Source: Flammeovirgaceae bacterium UBA4659 (lineage in GTDB: Bacteria; Bacteroidota; Bacteroidia; Cytophagales; Cyclobacteriaceae). Taken from it: a DNA stretch of 48,610 nucleotides. The notes beneath the pieces are model-generated. The model was not told the origin of the DNA. It did no database searches and was given only the letters and a program-made list of their open reading frames with translations. The position numbers and the translations under genes are program-made. Shown here in pieces: positions 29,401 to 39,188 of this stretch. The stretch lies in contig DHLV01000282.1 in the NCBI GenBank assembly GCA_002405445.1, positions 32,241 to 80,850 of the forward strand. The letters are read 5' to 3'. Numbering within the stretch: position 1 is the stretch's first letter; every line of letters begins with the position of its first letter.

Positions 29401-29751
29401 AAAGGTGGGTTTGAATTCAAGTTAACAGCTTTACCAAGATCCGTTCAGTTATCTACTGCGAATGCATTTTTAGTGGATGATTTTAATAAAGATGGACACC
29501 TCGATGTTTTAGTTGGAGGTAATTTTTTCAGGTCAAATATTCAAATGGGCAGATACGATGCAAGCCACGGCCAATTGTTGGTGGGAACTGGGAATGGCAG
29601 CTTTCGCAGCATACCTGGGTCAAAATCTGGTTTCGCAGTGAAAGGTGAAGTTCGCCACATTTTGCCTTTGAAAGTAGGTGCCGTATCTTGCTATGCTGTA
29701 GTTCGAAACAATGACGCTGTTGAGTTTTTTGCTTTAAAAAGACACGAATGA
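26413..29751 (+). CDS. FG-GAP/VCBS-repeat lipoprotein with ASPIC/UnbV domain, paralog 3
   Basis: This 1,112-residue third paralog has a lipobox cysteine at residue 21 (MCFAC). Its repeats include DVNGDNLLDVFF, DVNGDSRLDIYV, DYDKDGDLDMFM, DFDLDGNKDIFV, DLDNDGDLDLLL, DFNNDGLDDFFL and DFDRDGDLDMLA. ASPIC/UnbV is at ~529-600 (TRGFQSSVDTRLSFGLA, LIVVWPDDS). A KQMPSLKKKF segment near residue 948 matches the other two paralogs. It starts 26 bases after the interrupted GyrI-like gene and overlaps the GH65 start by 4 bases (ATGA), so it is translationally coupled to the enzyme. The partnership with a sugar-cleaving enzyme suggests surface capture or presentation of its substrate, but no binding activity can be read directly. 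Confidence 0.9.
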   Translation: MVRFIKEIFLSLSLALMCFACQDNEHDKFVRVPAAESGLTFTNTLVETVDFNIFNYMYFYNGAGLAVGDVNGDNLLDVFFTANQSVNRLFLNQGNLKFIDITAASGIGENNNGWATGVTMADVNGDSRLDIYVCFVGADPFVKGKNQLLINEGVDNKGIPHFKDRASEFGLDLKGYSTQASFFDYDKDGDLDMFMLNHSLHKNGTYGKANSLRQETHPTAGDKLLRNDNGKFVDVTKESGIYSSALGYGLGVVVSDVNLDGWPDIYVGNDFHENDYLYINQQDGTFSEKLEQSMDHTGRYTMGVDFADFNNDAFPDLIAMDMLPSDYQRQKASAAEDPYDTYKFKKEFGYNEQYTRNVLQINNRNGTFSEIGLFAGVSATDWSWSTLFADFDLDGNKDIFVSNGILRRSNDLDYINFISDPAIQKRMEDKLSEAELQYIQKMPQVKINKFLFLNNGDSTFANRAKEWGLEDVAYSNGAVYADLDNDGDLDLLLNNVNDEAFLYVNQTINQSESIPASTFLQVELLGSSPNTRGLGGKVFVYANGKLQMQECMATRGFQSSVDTRLSFGLAQSPSADSLIVVWPDDSYQKLTSVTGNQSIVLKQTNARGKFNYTRFFDTAQMLTQISEQIKPAFVHRENDYIEFDREILMPFMASADGPAASVADFNNDGLDDFFLGGGKWQAGKVFIQNSTGFTLSKQPLLDSDSLFEDVASVVFDADNDKDIDLLVVSGGNEFSGKSEYLNPRLYLNNGKGIFEKRSDFPEINTTGSCAALADLGGDGDLDLFLGGRAVPWRYGVQADSYVLINNGDGKFTNETSQVAAELNSFGFVNDAIWMDVDNDQDQDLVVASEWRPIEIFENKNGKLSLRKTKGLEGFSGWWNTVTAADFDRDGDLDMLAGNLGLNSKLKASAERPLRMYVNDFDKNGSLETILTSVIDGVEYPFNTRDELTKQMPSLKKKFLSYQKFSNAPFKDFFPSQVVQASKMYQATSFESVYIENKGGFEFKLTALPRSVQLSTANAFLVDDFNKDGHLDVLVGGNFFRSNIQMGRYDASHGQLLVGTGNGSFRSIPGSKSGFAVKGEVRHILPLKVGAVSCYAVVRNNDAVEFFALKRHE

Positions 29752-31772
29752 GAAAAATAACAAGTATCTTATTGCTGCTGCTTTGCCAAATTGGAGCAAT
29801 GGCGCAACCTGACTGGCTCATCGAAGCAAAACCTATTGACCCGAACAACTACTTTGGCGTGACGGTGGCCAATGGAATGGTCGGCTTGGTATCTTCTCCC
29901 GAGCCCATGAAAGTGCGTGATGTGGTTTTGAATGGAGTGTATGACTACTACCAGCGCGGCCGCGTTTCAAATATTTTGAAAACGTTTAATCATGTGAATC
30001 TGAATTTAGACGTAGATGGAAGGCGCATCGGCATCAGAGACATCTCCAACTACCAGCAATCGCTGGACATGAAGAAAGCAGTTCTCGTCACCACATTTGA
30101 TGTGGGCGATAAAATTTCTGTAAAACACTCCATGATGTCGCTTCGCCATTTGCCATACACTGCCATGTCAATGGTTGAAATAAAGGCAAAGAAAGATGTG
30201 AAGATTACGCCCATGAGTGTCATCGAGGCTCCAAATCATTTGGTTGACGTTCGCAATACTTACAGCGAAATCGACCGGCCACATGTAAAACTTCCGCTCT
30301 TGTCATCAGTAGGAAAGAGCCCATCCGGCAAGCATACATTGGCTGCGAGCAACAGCATTATATTTTCTGAACCACATGGGCAAGAGCCGATGCTCATACA
30401 TGAAGACTGGGACTACAACATGCACCTGGTCAAATTCAACAAAGCATTAAAGGCGGGTGAAACTTATTCGTTTAGCGTTGTTTCTTCAGCCACCTCAACC
30501 GAACATTATCAAGATCCGCTCAATGAAGCAGAGCGTTTGACGATCTTCGCCCGACTCGAGGGCACAGATCGTTTGTTGCAGCGTCACTTAGCCGAGTGGG
30601 AAAAATTATGGAAGAGCGATATTGTGATTGAAGGTGATGTGCAGGTGCAGAAAGATGTTCGCTTTGCTCTCTATCATTTGTACTCATTTGTTCGTGAAGG
30701 CACGGGTTACAGTTTGTCTCCCATGGGCTTGTCGGGTTTAGGGTATAATGGCCACGTGTTTTGGGATACAGAGTTATGGATGTATCCGCCCTTGTTGATT
30801 TTGCAACCTCAAATTGCCAAGTCCGTGCTTGAATATCGTTTCAACCGATTGGCTGCCGCCAAGCAGAATGCATTTTCGCACGGTTATAAAGGTGCGATGT
30901 TCCCGTGGGAGTCTTCAGCTGAAGGTACCGAAGACACACCGGTTTGGGCACTGACGGGGCCTTTTCAACAGCACATTTCGAGTTGCGTTGGTTGGGCCTT
31001 CTGGAAATACTATCAAGTAACTAAAGATAAATTATGGTTGCGCGATCGTGGCTATCCCATACTCAAAGAAGTGGCTGATTTTTGGACCAGTAGAGTAGAA
31101 CGCAAAGGGCCGGGTAAATTTGAAATCAACAATGTGATTGGCGCCAATGAGTGGCAAGAGAATATTGATAACAACGCCTTCACCAATGCCATGGCGATTA
31201 CCGTATTGCGCTACGCTACCCAGGCCGCCAAAGAACTTGCACTACCAGCCGACCCTGAATGGGAGTTGGTGGCCCAAAATATTCCGATATTGAAGTTCCC
31301 TGATGGAACCACCAAGGAGAATGCGACTTACAATGGTGAGATCATCAAACAAGGCGATGTCAATTTGCTGGCATTTCCACTGGATTTTATTACTGACAAA
31401 AATCAAATTGAAAAAGACCTGAAATATTACGAGCCGCGCTATTCGCCTGAAGGGCCCGCGATGGGCTTTTCTGCGCTGGCCGCAACTTATGCGCGCTTGG
31501 GGAATTTAGAAAAGGCAACCGAGCTTTTTGCAAAGAGCTATAAGCCCAACGAGGTTCCACCATTTGGTGTGCTGGCAGAAACAGCAGGCGGCACCAATCC
31601 TTATTTTGCAACAGGTGCAGGCGGTTTCTTGCAGGCAGTGATGAATGGCTTTGGGGGATTGACAATTTCTGATGCGGGCATTACCCAAGTTAAAACCAAA
31701 CTGCCAAAAACTTGGAAGTCTCTGGAAGTAAAAGGCGTGGGCGTGACGAAAGTCAGTTTTTCGGTCAAGTAA
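29748..31772 (+). CDS. Secreted GH65 alpha-glucosidase, kojibiose-hydrolase-like
   Basis: This 674-residue GH65 protein has a signal peptide (residues 1-20, ending AMAQ), an N-terminal beta-sandwich and an (alpha/alpha)6 barrel (GYNGHVFWDTELWMYPPLL). The general acid is E468 in VIGANEWQENIDNNAFTN. E611 in VLAETAGGTNPYFATGAGGFLQ (read here as LAETAGG and TGAGGFLQ) sits where inverting GH65 hydrolases carry their base, whereas phosphorylases use a phosphate pocket. I therefore read it as a hydrolase. The closest remembered relative is the Flavobacterium johnsoniae kojibiose hydrolase (alpha-1,2), with glutamates at similar positions. The start overlaps the preceding lipoprotein gene by 4 bases. 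The family is firm; the bond specificity is inferred. Confidence 0.88.
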   Translation: MRKITSILLLLLCQIGAMAQPDWLIEAKPIDPNNYFGVTVANGMVGLVSSPEPMKVRDVVLNGVYDYYQRGRVSNILKTFNHVNLNLDVDGRRIGIRDISNYQQSLDMKKAVLVTTFDVGDKISVKHSMMSLRHLPYTAMSMVEIKAKKDVKITPMSVIEAPNHLVDVRNTYSEIDRPHVKLPLLSSVGKSPSGKHTLAASNSIIFSEPHGQEPMLIHEDWDYNMHLVKFNKALKAGETYSFSVVSSATSTEHYQDPLNEAERLTIFARLEGTDRLLQRHLAEWEKLWKSDIVIEGDVQVQKDVRFALYHLYSFVREGTGYSLSPMGLSGLGYNGHVFWDTELWMYPPLLILQPQIAKSVLEYRFNRLAAAKQNAFSHGYKGAMFPWESSAEGTEDTPVWALTGPFQQHISSCVGWAFWKYYQVTKDKLWLRDRGYPILKEVADFWTSRVERKGPGKFEINNVIGANEWQENIDNNAFTNAMAITVLRYATQAAKELALPADPEWELVAQNIPILKFPDGTTKENATYNGEIIKQGDVNLLAFPLDFITDKNQIEKDLKYYEPRYSPEGPAMGFSALAATYARLGNLEKATELFAKSYKPNEVPPFGVLAETAGGTNPYFATGAGGFLQAVMNGFGGLTISDAGITQVKTKLPKTWKSLEVKGVGVTKVSFSVK

Positions 31773-31801
31773 TTTCGTTTTCTTTGCAGCAAATTGATTT
31801 T

Positions 31802-33136
31802 ATGAGACAATTTGTAGGCGCGTGTGCGATTGTGTTGGCATTGTTGTCCTGCACTTCCGGCAACAACACCGAGTACAAGGCAAAGGCTCAGGATGCCGGG
31901 TTTTTACACCGATCAATGAAGGCCATTACAGACCGCATTGTTCATGACATCTTCTCGCCCCCTGTGGCAAGCCGTATTTACACTTACTGTAGTGTTGCTG
32001 CCTATGAGGCCATCCTCCCTGGTGATACGAGTTATAAAAGCCTGGCCGGCCAATTACGGGGGCTAGATTCCATTCCACAGCCTGATCCAGCTAAAGAGTA
32101 TTGTTTTGAATTGGCTTCTACGCAAGCGCTGCTCAAAGTTGGCCGAACCCTGATTTTCTCCGAAAGCGACCTTGATGTTTTTATTGAGCAAATCATGCAG
32201 GAATTCAGAGATACCGGCATGCCCAGCGATGTCTTTGAGCGCTCTGTTGAATATGGCGATTTGGTAGCTGCACGCGTGTTGGCGTGGTCATCAAAAGATA
32301 ACTATAAGCAATCACGTTCTTTTCCTAAATACACGATCGAGAGCAACCCCGCCACCTGGCAACCGACCCCCCCGGGCTACATGGATGCCGTAGAACCGCA
32401 TTGGAGAACCATCCGCACCTTTGTGATGGACTCTTCAGCGCAATTTAAGCCGGTGCCACCCACACCGTTCTCCACCGACAAGTCATCTCAGTTTTATAAG
32501 GATGCGTACGAAGTATTTACGATCGGAAAAGAGTTGACTGAAGAGCAACGCGCCATTGCCAGTTTTTGGGATTGCAACCCCTTTGCGATGAATGTGCGCG
32601 GCCACGTGATGTTCGCTACCAAGAAAATTTCTCCTGGTGGGCACTGGATCAATATTACACGCCAAGTATGCGAAGCTTCAAAATCATCCTTCCCAGAAGT
32701 GGCAGAAGCTTATGTTCGCATATCACTTTCCTTAGTAGATGGCTTCATCAGTTGTTGGGACGAGAAATACCGCAGCAAATTGGTGCGCCCAGAAACCTAC
32801 ATCAATAAACATATTGATGAAAATTGGGTGCCATTGCTCCAAACACCACCCTTCCCCGAATACACCAGTGGGCACAGTGTGATTTCGAATGCTGCCTCCG
32901 TTGCGCTTACCAAGTTGTTTGGCGACAACTATGCGTTTACCGACTCCACCGAAACAGAATTTGGCATGCCACCCCGCAGCTTCAAGTCATTTGATGATGC
33001 TGCAGCTGAGGCTTCGGTGAGCAGGATTTATGGGGGTATTCACTACCGGCCTGCTGTTGAGGTGGGCGCCAGGCAAGGAAGGTTGTTGGGTGAGTTTGTT
33101 TCGCAAAAGATAGTGACACGCAGAACGCCACAATAA
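31802..33136 (+). CDS. Vanadium-haloperoxidase/PAP2-fold lipoprotein
   Basis: This 444-residue protein starts at ATG 31802, which gives a lipoprotein signal with cysteine at residue 17 (LALLSC); the frame is open further upstream but overlaps GH65. The C-terminal half shows the three anion-pocket motifs of the vanadium haloperoxidase/PAP2 group: KYRSKLVRPETY, FPEYTSGHSV (H358) and SRIYGGIHYRPAVEVG (H414, the likely vanadate or phosphate ligand). It could be an acid phosphatase or a haloperoxidase; the motifs do not separate these. It lies 29 bases after GH65. In this context a periplasmic phosphatase acting on a phosphorylated glycerol or sugar compound is one idea, unproven. Confidence 0.87.
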   Translation: MRQFVGACAIVLALLSCTSGNNTEYKAKAQDAGFLHRSMKAITDRIVHDIFSPPVASRIYTYCSVAAYEAILPGDTSYKSLAGQLRGLDSIPQPDPAKEYCFELASTQALLKVGRTLIFSESDLDVFIEQIMQEFRDTGMPSDVFERSVEYGDLVAARVLAWSSKDNYKQSRSFPKYTIESNPATWQPTPPGYMDAVEPHWRTIRTFVMDSSAQFKPVPPTPFSTDKSSQFYKDAYEVFTIGKELTEEQRAIASFWDCNPFAMNVRGHVMFATKKISPGGHWINITRQVCEASKSSFPEVAEAYVRISLSLVDGFISCWDEKYRSKLVRPETYINKHIDENWVPLLQTPPFPEYTSGHSVISNAASVALTKLFGDNYAFTDSTETEFGMPPRSFKSFDDAAAEASVSRIYGGIHYRPAVEVGARQGRLLGEFVSQKIVTRRTPQ

Positions 33137-33189
33137 ACCACTTGTTTCTTAAACAGGGTTTCGCCAACTTCCCTCGTTAACGCAATACA

Positions 33190-34671
33190 ATGGCGGAAAA
33201 ACCCACGCTCTCATTCTCCCAAATCATCAACATGAACGTTGGGTTCTTCGGGATCCAATACAGCTTTGGCTTACAACAGAGCGCTGTCAATCCCATTTAT
33301 GATTTTTTGGGTGCCAGCCCAGAAGAGATACCTTGGCTGAATGCCGCAGGGCCCGTGACGGGACTGCTGGTGCAACCCATCATTGGCGCGCTGAGCGATA
33401 AAACCTGGAGCCCGCGGTTTGGCAGGCGCAAACCTTATTTCTTTATTGGTGCAATCTTGTGCAGCATTTGTCTTTTCTTTTACCCGTTTAGTAGTTCATT
33501 GTGGATGGCTGCCGGGTTGCTGTGGATTTTGGATGTTGGCAACAACACGGCCATGGAACCTTATCGTGCTTTTATTGCTGATAAATTGAACGATGAACAG
33601 CGAGCCACCGGTTTTCAAACGCAGAGTTTTTTCACAGGCTTGGGGCAAACACTCGCCAATCTTTCGCTTTTTGTTTTTCCCTTAATCATCATTGGAAAGA
33701 CGGGCGCCATACCTAATTGGGTTTTTGCATCTTTTTTTCTGGGTTCGGTTTGTTCCATCGGCACTATATGGTGGAGCATGCGTAGTACACCAGAGATTGT
33801 ACCGTCAGATGATGAACTTCAAGAAATTAAAAATAAAAACCAAGGCCAACCGCACTTGATCATTCAATTTTTTATGTCGATTGTCACTTCGGTTTTAGCC
33901 TACCTGGTTTTATTGCTGCTATTGATTCCCACCATTTTCTATCGACCACTTTTAAAAAAACTTATAATAGCTGTTAAAAAAAATAGAGTTTCGAATTTCT
34001 TATTTGCTCAAAACATCGAAATCATTGATGCGATGGTTGAGATGCCCAAAGTGATGTGGCAGTTGGGCTTAGTGTACATGTTTCAGTGGTACGCACTGTT
34101 TTGCTATTGGCAAAACTCTTCCAAGAGCATTGCCTTGTCGGTTTGGAAAACAAACCCCGCTGAGAATCCAACATTATACGAGGAAGCTGTGAGTTGGACA
34201 GGTCTGGTGAATGGTTGGTACAACATCGTTACTTTTTTAACAGCGTTTGCGTTGGTGTGGCTGGTGAAGAAATCTTCTCCAAAAATAGTGCACTTTAGTT
34301 GTCTCGTGCTGGCGGGTGTTGGCTTCATCGCTTTTTCGCTGATTGAAAATAAGTACTTGCTGTTTCCAGCGATCACGGGTTTTGGCATTGGTTGGGCGAG
34401 CATGATGGGTATTCCTTATCTGCTGGTAGTGGGAGAAATCCCAAAAGAGCGATATGGAGTATACATGGGCATCATCAATATGATGATTGTGATACCGATG
34501 TTGTTGCAAACGGCCACCTTCGGCTATATCCTAAAAAATTATCTGGGCAATAACTCATCTAACGCTGTGATGTTTGCAGGTGTACTGTTGTTGATTGCAG
34601 CGGCAGCAACATTGCTCATTAAGACAAAGCCAACGGACAATGTTGAGCTTACTTCGAATTCGTCACATTAA
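33190..34671 (+). CDS. MFS sugar transporter, SLC45/GPH-like
   Basis: This 493-residue inner-membrane protein has about 12 hydrophobic helices. The loop after helix 2 reads [22 protein letters not shown], a form of the MFS signature (DKxxxRFGRRKP) typical of the SLC45 sucrose/maltose and GPH symporters. A related sequence of the same pattern is not repeated in the second half, as is usual. It is expected to carry a sugar or glycoside into the cytoplasm with a cation. It lies 53 bases after the haloperoxidase-fold gene and 11 before the glycerol facilitator. Transport of the GH65 substrate or product is inferred from position. Confidence 0.88.
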   Translation: MAEKPTLSFSQIINMNVGFFGIQYSFGLQQSAVNPIYDFLGASPEEIPWLNAAGPVTGLLVQPIIGALSDKTWSPRFGRRKPYFFIGAILCSICLFFYPFSSSLWMAAGLLWILDVGNNTAMEPYRAFIADKLNDEQRATGFQTQSFFTGLGQTLANLSLFVFPLIIIGKTGAIPNWVFASFFLGSVCSIGTIWWSMRSTPEIVPSDDELQEIKNKNQGQPHLIIQFFMSIVTSVLAYLVLLLLLIPTIFYRPLLKKLIIAVKKNRVSNFLFAQNIEIIDAMVEMPKVMWQLGLVYMFQWYALFCYWQNSSKSIALSVWKTNPAENPTLYEEAVSWTGLVNGWYNIVTFLTAFALVWLVKKSSPKIVHFSCLVLAGVGFIAFSLIENKYLLFPAITGFGIGWASMMGIPYLLVVGEIPKERYGVYMGIINMMIVIPMLLQTATFGYILKNYLGNNSSNAVMFAGVLLLIAAAATLLIKTKPTDNVELTSNSSH

Positions 34672-34682
34672 TTCTTATTAAG

Positions 34683-35387
34683 ATGAATGCATATACAGCA
34701 GAATTCTTTGGTACCATGTTGCTTATCCTCCTGGGTGATGGCGTAGTAGCATCGGTGCTTTTGAAAGACTCCAAATCAGAAAATGCCGGGTGGCTCACCA
34801 TTGTGCTTGGGTGGGGCCTTGCCGTTACACTGGCGATTTATGCCGTTGGCAATATCAGTGGTGCTCATTTGAACCCTGCCGTTACTGTGGCGTTTGCGAT
34901 CAGTGGCGATTTTCCTTCCCATCAGGTGTTGGGTTACATACTGGCACAGTTTGCCGGTGCGATAGCAGGGGCTGCGTTGGTGTGGGTGCACTTTCTTCCG
35001 CACTGGAGCCGCACCAATGATGCCGCAGTGAAACTGGGTGTGTTTTGCAATGCACCTGCAATACGAAATATATTTTCAAACCTGATGAGCGAAATAACCG
35101 CAACGGCCGTGCTCGTGCTTGCGCTGTTGTTCTTTGGTGAGCATGAATTTACCCAAGGGCTGAAGCCGATGGTAGTTGGTTTGCTCATCGTATCCATCGG
35201 GCTGAGTTTGGGAGGCACTACGGGTTTCGCCATCAACCCGGCACGCGACTTAGGTCCACGCATTGCGCACTTTATCTTACCCATTCACGGAAAGGGACAT
35301 TCCGATTGGGGCTACGCATGGATACCCGTTGTGGGGCCGATATTAGGAGGGGTGCTGGGCGTACTGGTGTTCAAGGCTATCTTTTAA
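34683..35387 (+). CDS. glpF: Aquaglyceroporin / glycerol uptake facilitator
   Basis: This 234-residue inner-membrane channel of the MIP family has six helices and both NPA boxes: GAHLNPAVT near residue 62 and GFAINPARDLGPR near residue 184. The Asp after the second NPAR box (NPARD) is the residue that favours glycerol over water in the family. The neighbouring glycerol kinase supports glycerol as cargo. It starts 11 bases after the sugar transporter and is likely co-transcribed with it. Confidence 0.94.
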   Translation: MNAYTAEFFGTMLLILLGDGVVASVLLKDSKSENAGWLTIVLGWGLAVTLAIYAVGNISGAHLNPAVTVAFAISGDFPSHQVLGYILAQFAGAIAGAALVWVHFLPHWSRTNDAAVKLGVFCNAPAIRNIFSNLMSEITATAVLVLALLFFGEHEFTQGLKPMVVGLLIVSIGLSLGGTTGFAINPARDLGPRIAHFILPIHGKGHSDWGYAWIPVVGPILGGVLGVLVFKAIF

Positions 35388-36932
<1,545 letters not shown>

Positions 36933-36941
36933 ACGTTACTG

Positions 36942-36963
36942 GATGCTGGATATTTGATGCTGG
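36942..36963. repeat. Short direct repeat GATGCTGG in the glpK-rnhA gap
   Basis: GATGCTGG occurs at 36942-36949 and 36956-36963 in the 56-base convergent gap. It resembles dispersed intergenic repeats seen in Cytophagales genomes, but a genome search is needed. No convincing terminator was seen here. Confidence 0.3.
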
Positions 36964-36988
36964 CTCACTGCCTGCCAAACCTGAATAG

Positions 36989-37444
36989 TTACTTACTGTC
37001 TTCATACACTTTATCAATCTTCAATTCTCTTCCTTCTGCCGCTGCCACCGCCAACTGGTCACACCGTTCGTTTTCAGGATGCCCCGCGTGGCCTTTGATC
37101 CAAACGAATTTTGGCTTAAACTTTAAATGCAACGGAATATAACGTTGCCACAAATCCGGGTTTGCTTTTTTTGCAAAGTCAGGTTTCTTTTGCCAATTCC
37201 AAATCCATCCTTTTTCTACCGAGTCAACTACATATTTGGAGTCAGAATAGATAGTGATCGGCAGACCTTCTTTTTTGATTTCTTCCAACCCAACGATAAC
37301 GGCCAAGAGTTCCATTCTGTTATTGGTCGTTAATCGAAATCCCTCCGATAATTCTTTTTCGTGCTTTCCGTATTTCAAAATGGTTCCATAACCACCTGGG
37401 CCGGGGTTGCCTTGTGCTGCGCCATCGGTGTATATCTTAATCAT
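36989..37444 (-). CDS. rnhA: Ribonuclease HI
   Basis: This 151-residue enzyme cuts the RNA strand of RNA-DNA hybrids. The N-terminus MIKIYTDGAAQGNPGPGGYG carries the first catalytic Asp (D7). The others are visible as Glu in NRMELLAVIVGLEE, Asp in TIYSDSKYVVDS, and Asp in NERCDQLAV. The length and order match bacterial RNase HI. Its ATG overlaps the stop of the PIN-domain gene (ATGA at 37441-37444), so it is read on the same message as the toxin-antitoxin pair, an uncommon arrangement for a housekeeping gene. It converges with glpK. Confidence 0.96.
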   Translation of the reverse strand: MIKIYTDGAAQGNPGPGGYGTILKYGKHEKELSEGFRLTTNNRMELLAVIVGLEEIKKEGLPITIYSDSKYVVDSVEKGWIWNWQKKPDFAKKANPDLWQRYIPLHLKFKPKFVWIKGHAGHPENERCDQLAVAAAEGRELKIDKVYEDSK

Positions 37445-37896
37445 TCGTTGGACTGCTTTAAAATGTCTTGCTCTAACTTGTTGGAGAAATGAAATCCACA
37501 GCGATGCAATTCAGCAATAGTCTCTCGCAACGAAGAAATAATGCCAAGTTGTTTTGCTTTTACCAACACCCCAAGTGTCCCGGTAAAATCCAACTTTAAT
37601 TCTGTCGCGATTTTTCTTGACTTCAAATCATCAAGTAAAAGCAATGAACCTTTGAATTCGAGTGCAAGGGTGATAGCTGAAGATTCTCTAAGGTCGAGTT
37701 TTTGATTTAGACGGTTTTGAAACAATTGATCGCGGGCAGCTACTATTGTAATCCAATTCGGCAAATCTTTACCAAACTCCCGTTGAACTTCAGGTGTAGT
37801 CGTGATTTCATTATAAATTTCATGAAGTAGGGATAGCCTACCAATCTTGTCAAGCACGATTAAGCAACTCGTGTCTGAAACAATAATTTTAGGCAT
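37441..37896 (-). CDS. PIN-domain toxin (DUF3368 type)
   Basis: This 151-residue protein of the VapC-like PIN fold is expected to act as an RNA-cleaving toxin. It begins MPKIIVSDTSCLIVLDKIGR, with the first acidic residue D8. Further likely metal ligands are in LRESSAITLALE and LLLDDLKSRKIATEL. This pattern and the C-terminal segment after GTLGVLVKAKQLG match DUF3368. It overlaps the upstream UPF0175 gene by 8 bases, the usual antitoxin-toxin coupling, and the downstream rnhA by 4 bases. RNA target is unknown. Confidence 0.86.
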   Translation of the reverse strand: MPKIIVSDTSCLIVLDKIGRLSLLHEIYNEITTTPEVQREFGKDLPNWITIVAARDQLFQNRLNQKLDLRESSAITLALEFKGSLLLLDDLKSRKIATELKLDFTGTLGVLVKAKQLGIISSLRETIAELHRCGFHFSNKLEQDILKQSNE

Positions 37897-38116
37897 TGGC
37901 TACGTCTCTTCTCAAGTCTTCTAAAGACTCGCTAAACACGGAGTATCCGAACGAACCCATTTTTTCAATGAATTCCCTTTTTGATATTCCTACTAACCCT
38001 CCAGCTTGCCCTGAAGAAAGTTTGCCCTGTTGATAGAGTTGGCAGGCCAGAATCATTTTCAAATCGAACTCATTGAGTTCAAGAGAATCGGGCAATTCTA
38101 GCGTGATTTTTTTCAT
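37889..38116 (-). CDS. UPF0175 family antitoxin
   Basis: This 75-residue protein has a short beta start (MKKITLELPDSLE) followed by helices containing QLYQQGKLSSGQAGGLVGISKREFIEKMGSFG, here summarised as the UPF0175 pattern of LYxxGxLSxGxAAxLxGxxxxxFxxxLxxxG. These small DNA-binding proteins usually pair with DUF3368 PIN toxins, as here, and neutralise them while repressing the operon. It overlaps the toxin by 8 bases and follows the MarC-family gene by 28 bases. Confidence 0.87.
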   Translation of the reverse strand: MKKITLELPDSLELNEFDLKMILACQLYQQGKLSSGQAGGLVGISKREFIEKMGSFGYSVFSESLEDLRRDVANA

Positions 38117-38144
38117 AAGATAAAGTTAAGCAATTACGAGTAAT

Positions 38145-38708
38145 TCAAAGGACATTGCTTTTAAAGATCTTTACCGCTATCGAAAGCAGAATAACTCCAA
38201 ACACCCTGCGTAACACTGCAAATCCTGACTTGCCAATTTTTTGTTCGAGCCATGAACTTGAACGCAACACTGCATACACGATTACAAGATTGAATATGAT
38301 GCCCACCAAAATGCTCACTTCATGGTACACCGCGCGCAAGGATAGTATGGTAGTCAGCGTTCCAGCTCCTGCAATTAGCGGAAAGGCAAGCGGTACGATG
38401 GAGCCCGTGCCTTTTGCATCCGGGTCATCTTTGATCAGGGTGATGCCCAAAATCATTTCCATGGCGATTATAAACATCACAATCGAACCAGCCACGGCAA
38501 AAGAGCCCACATCTAACCCGAACAATTTAAGTATGGATTGCCCCAAGTACAAAAACAAAATCATAAGCACTGCAGCAATTAGGGTGGCCGTTTCTGCGTA
38601 AATTCTTCCTTCTCTCTTTTTGATGAGGATGATGAACGGGATTGATCCCAAGATGTCAATCACCGAAAAAAGGATAAGTGTAACTGAAAATATTTCTTTG
38701 CTATTCAT
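38145..38708 (-). CDS. MarC-family integral membrane protein
   Basis: This 187-residue inner-membrane protein has about six helices and the MarC-family pattern: SVIDILGSIPFIILIK in the first loop, then GTGSIVPLAFPLIAGAGTLTTIL in the middle. The start is set at ATG 38708 because the family N-terminus begins there (MNSKEIFSVTLILF); an in-frame start at 38768 would add 20 unsupported residues. A TAACTTTG element matching the -7 consensus lies at 38714-38721 on the minus strand, very close to this ATG. The substrate of the family is unknown; the old link to multiple antibiotic resistance is not supported. It precedes the antitoxin gene by 28 bases. Confidence 0.9.
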   Translation of the reverse strand: MNSKEIFSVTLILFSVIDILGSIPFIILIKKREGRIYAETATLIAAVLMILFLYLGQSILKLFGLDVGSFAVAGSIVMFIIAMEMILGITLIKDDPDAKGTGSIVPLAFPLIAGAGTLTTILSLRAVYHEVSILVGIIFNLVIVYAVLRSSSWLEQKIGKSGFAVLRRVFGVILLSIAVKIFKSNVL

Positions 38709-38789
38709 AAATGCAAAGTTAGTGAAATAGATTTGCTGATGATCGCCCCACAAAAAAGTGAACTGCAAGTCGAACGCTGGCGCTAAACG

Positions 38790-39185
38790 CTATTTGAATT
38801 TAGCTTTTATTTTTTCGGCAATTGCCAAAAATTCCTCTTTGCTCAGTGCAAGTTTTGGGTTGGAAAAATTGATATCGCTGGTGGCGTTGATGGGCACCAA
38901 ATGAATATGTGCATGGGGCACCTCTAAGCCAATAACACTCACGCCAATTCGGTGGCATGGCACAACGGCTTTAATCGCGGCCGCTACACGTTGTGCAAAC
39001 ATCATCAGTTGTGCGATTTCTTCACTCGTCAAATCAAACAAATAATCTTGTTCTCGTTTGGGAATCACCAATGTATGCCCTCGCATCAGCGGATTGATGT
39101 CTAAGAACGCGATGTGCCGTTCATCCTCGGCCACAATGTATGCCGGAATTGCGCGGTGGATGATTCTGGTGAAGACCGATGCCAT
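38790..39185 (-). CDS. HIT-family nucleotide-binding protein
   Basis: This 131-residue cytoplasmic protein has the histidine triad HAHIHLVPI near residue 99, the catalytic signature of HIT hydrolases and transferases acting on nucleotide phosphoramidates or dinucleotides. The N-terminal part (FTRIIHRAIPAYIVAEDE, FLDINPLMRGHTLVIPK) is typical of the HINT/Fhit-like bacterial branch. It starts 3 bases after greA and is probably co-transcribed with it. The physiological substrate cannot be read from the sequence. Confidence 0.94.
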   Translation of the reverse strand: MASVFTRIIHRAIPAYIVAEDERHIAFLDINPLMRGHTLVIPKREQDYLFDLTSEEIAQLMMFAQRVAAAIKAVVPCHRIGVSVIGLEVPHAHIHLVPINATSDINFSNPKLALSKEEFLAIAEKIKAKFK

Positions 39186-39188
39186 TGG

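Noticed and set aside
18875..29751. FG-GAP proteins as integrin-like adhesins or phage/toxin surface proteins
   Set aside because: Lipoprotein signals, ASPIC domains and the sugar-enzyme context fit a surface nutrient role better; no toxin or secretion partner is seen.
31802..33136. Halogenation pathway based on the haloperoxidase-fold protein
   Set aside because: Motifs are shared with PAP2 phosphatases and no other halogenation gene is near.
36933..36988. Terminator between convergent glpK and rnhA
   Set aside because: Only a short direct repeat is present; no stem with a T-run on either strand.
38145..38708. Antibiotic resistance role for the MarC-family gene
   Set aside because: The family name is historical; nothing in sequence or context supports drug efflux.
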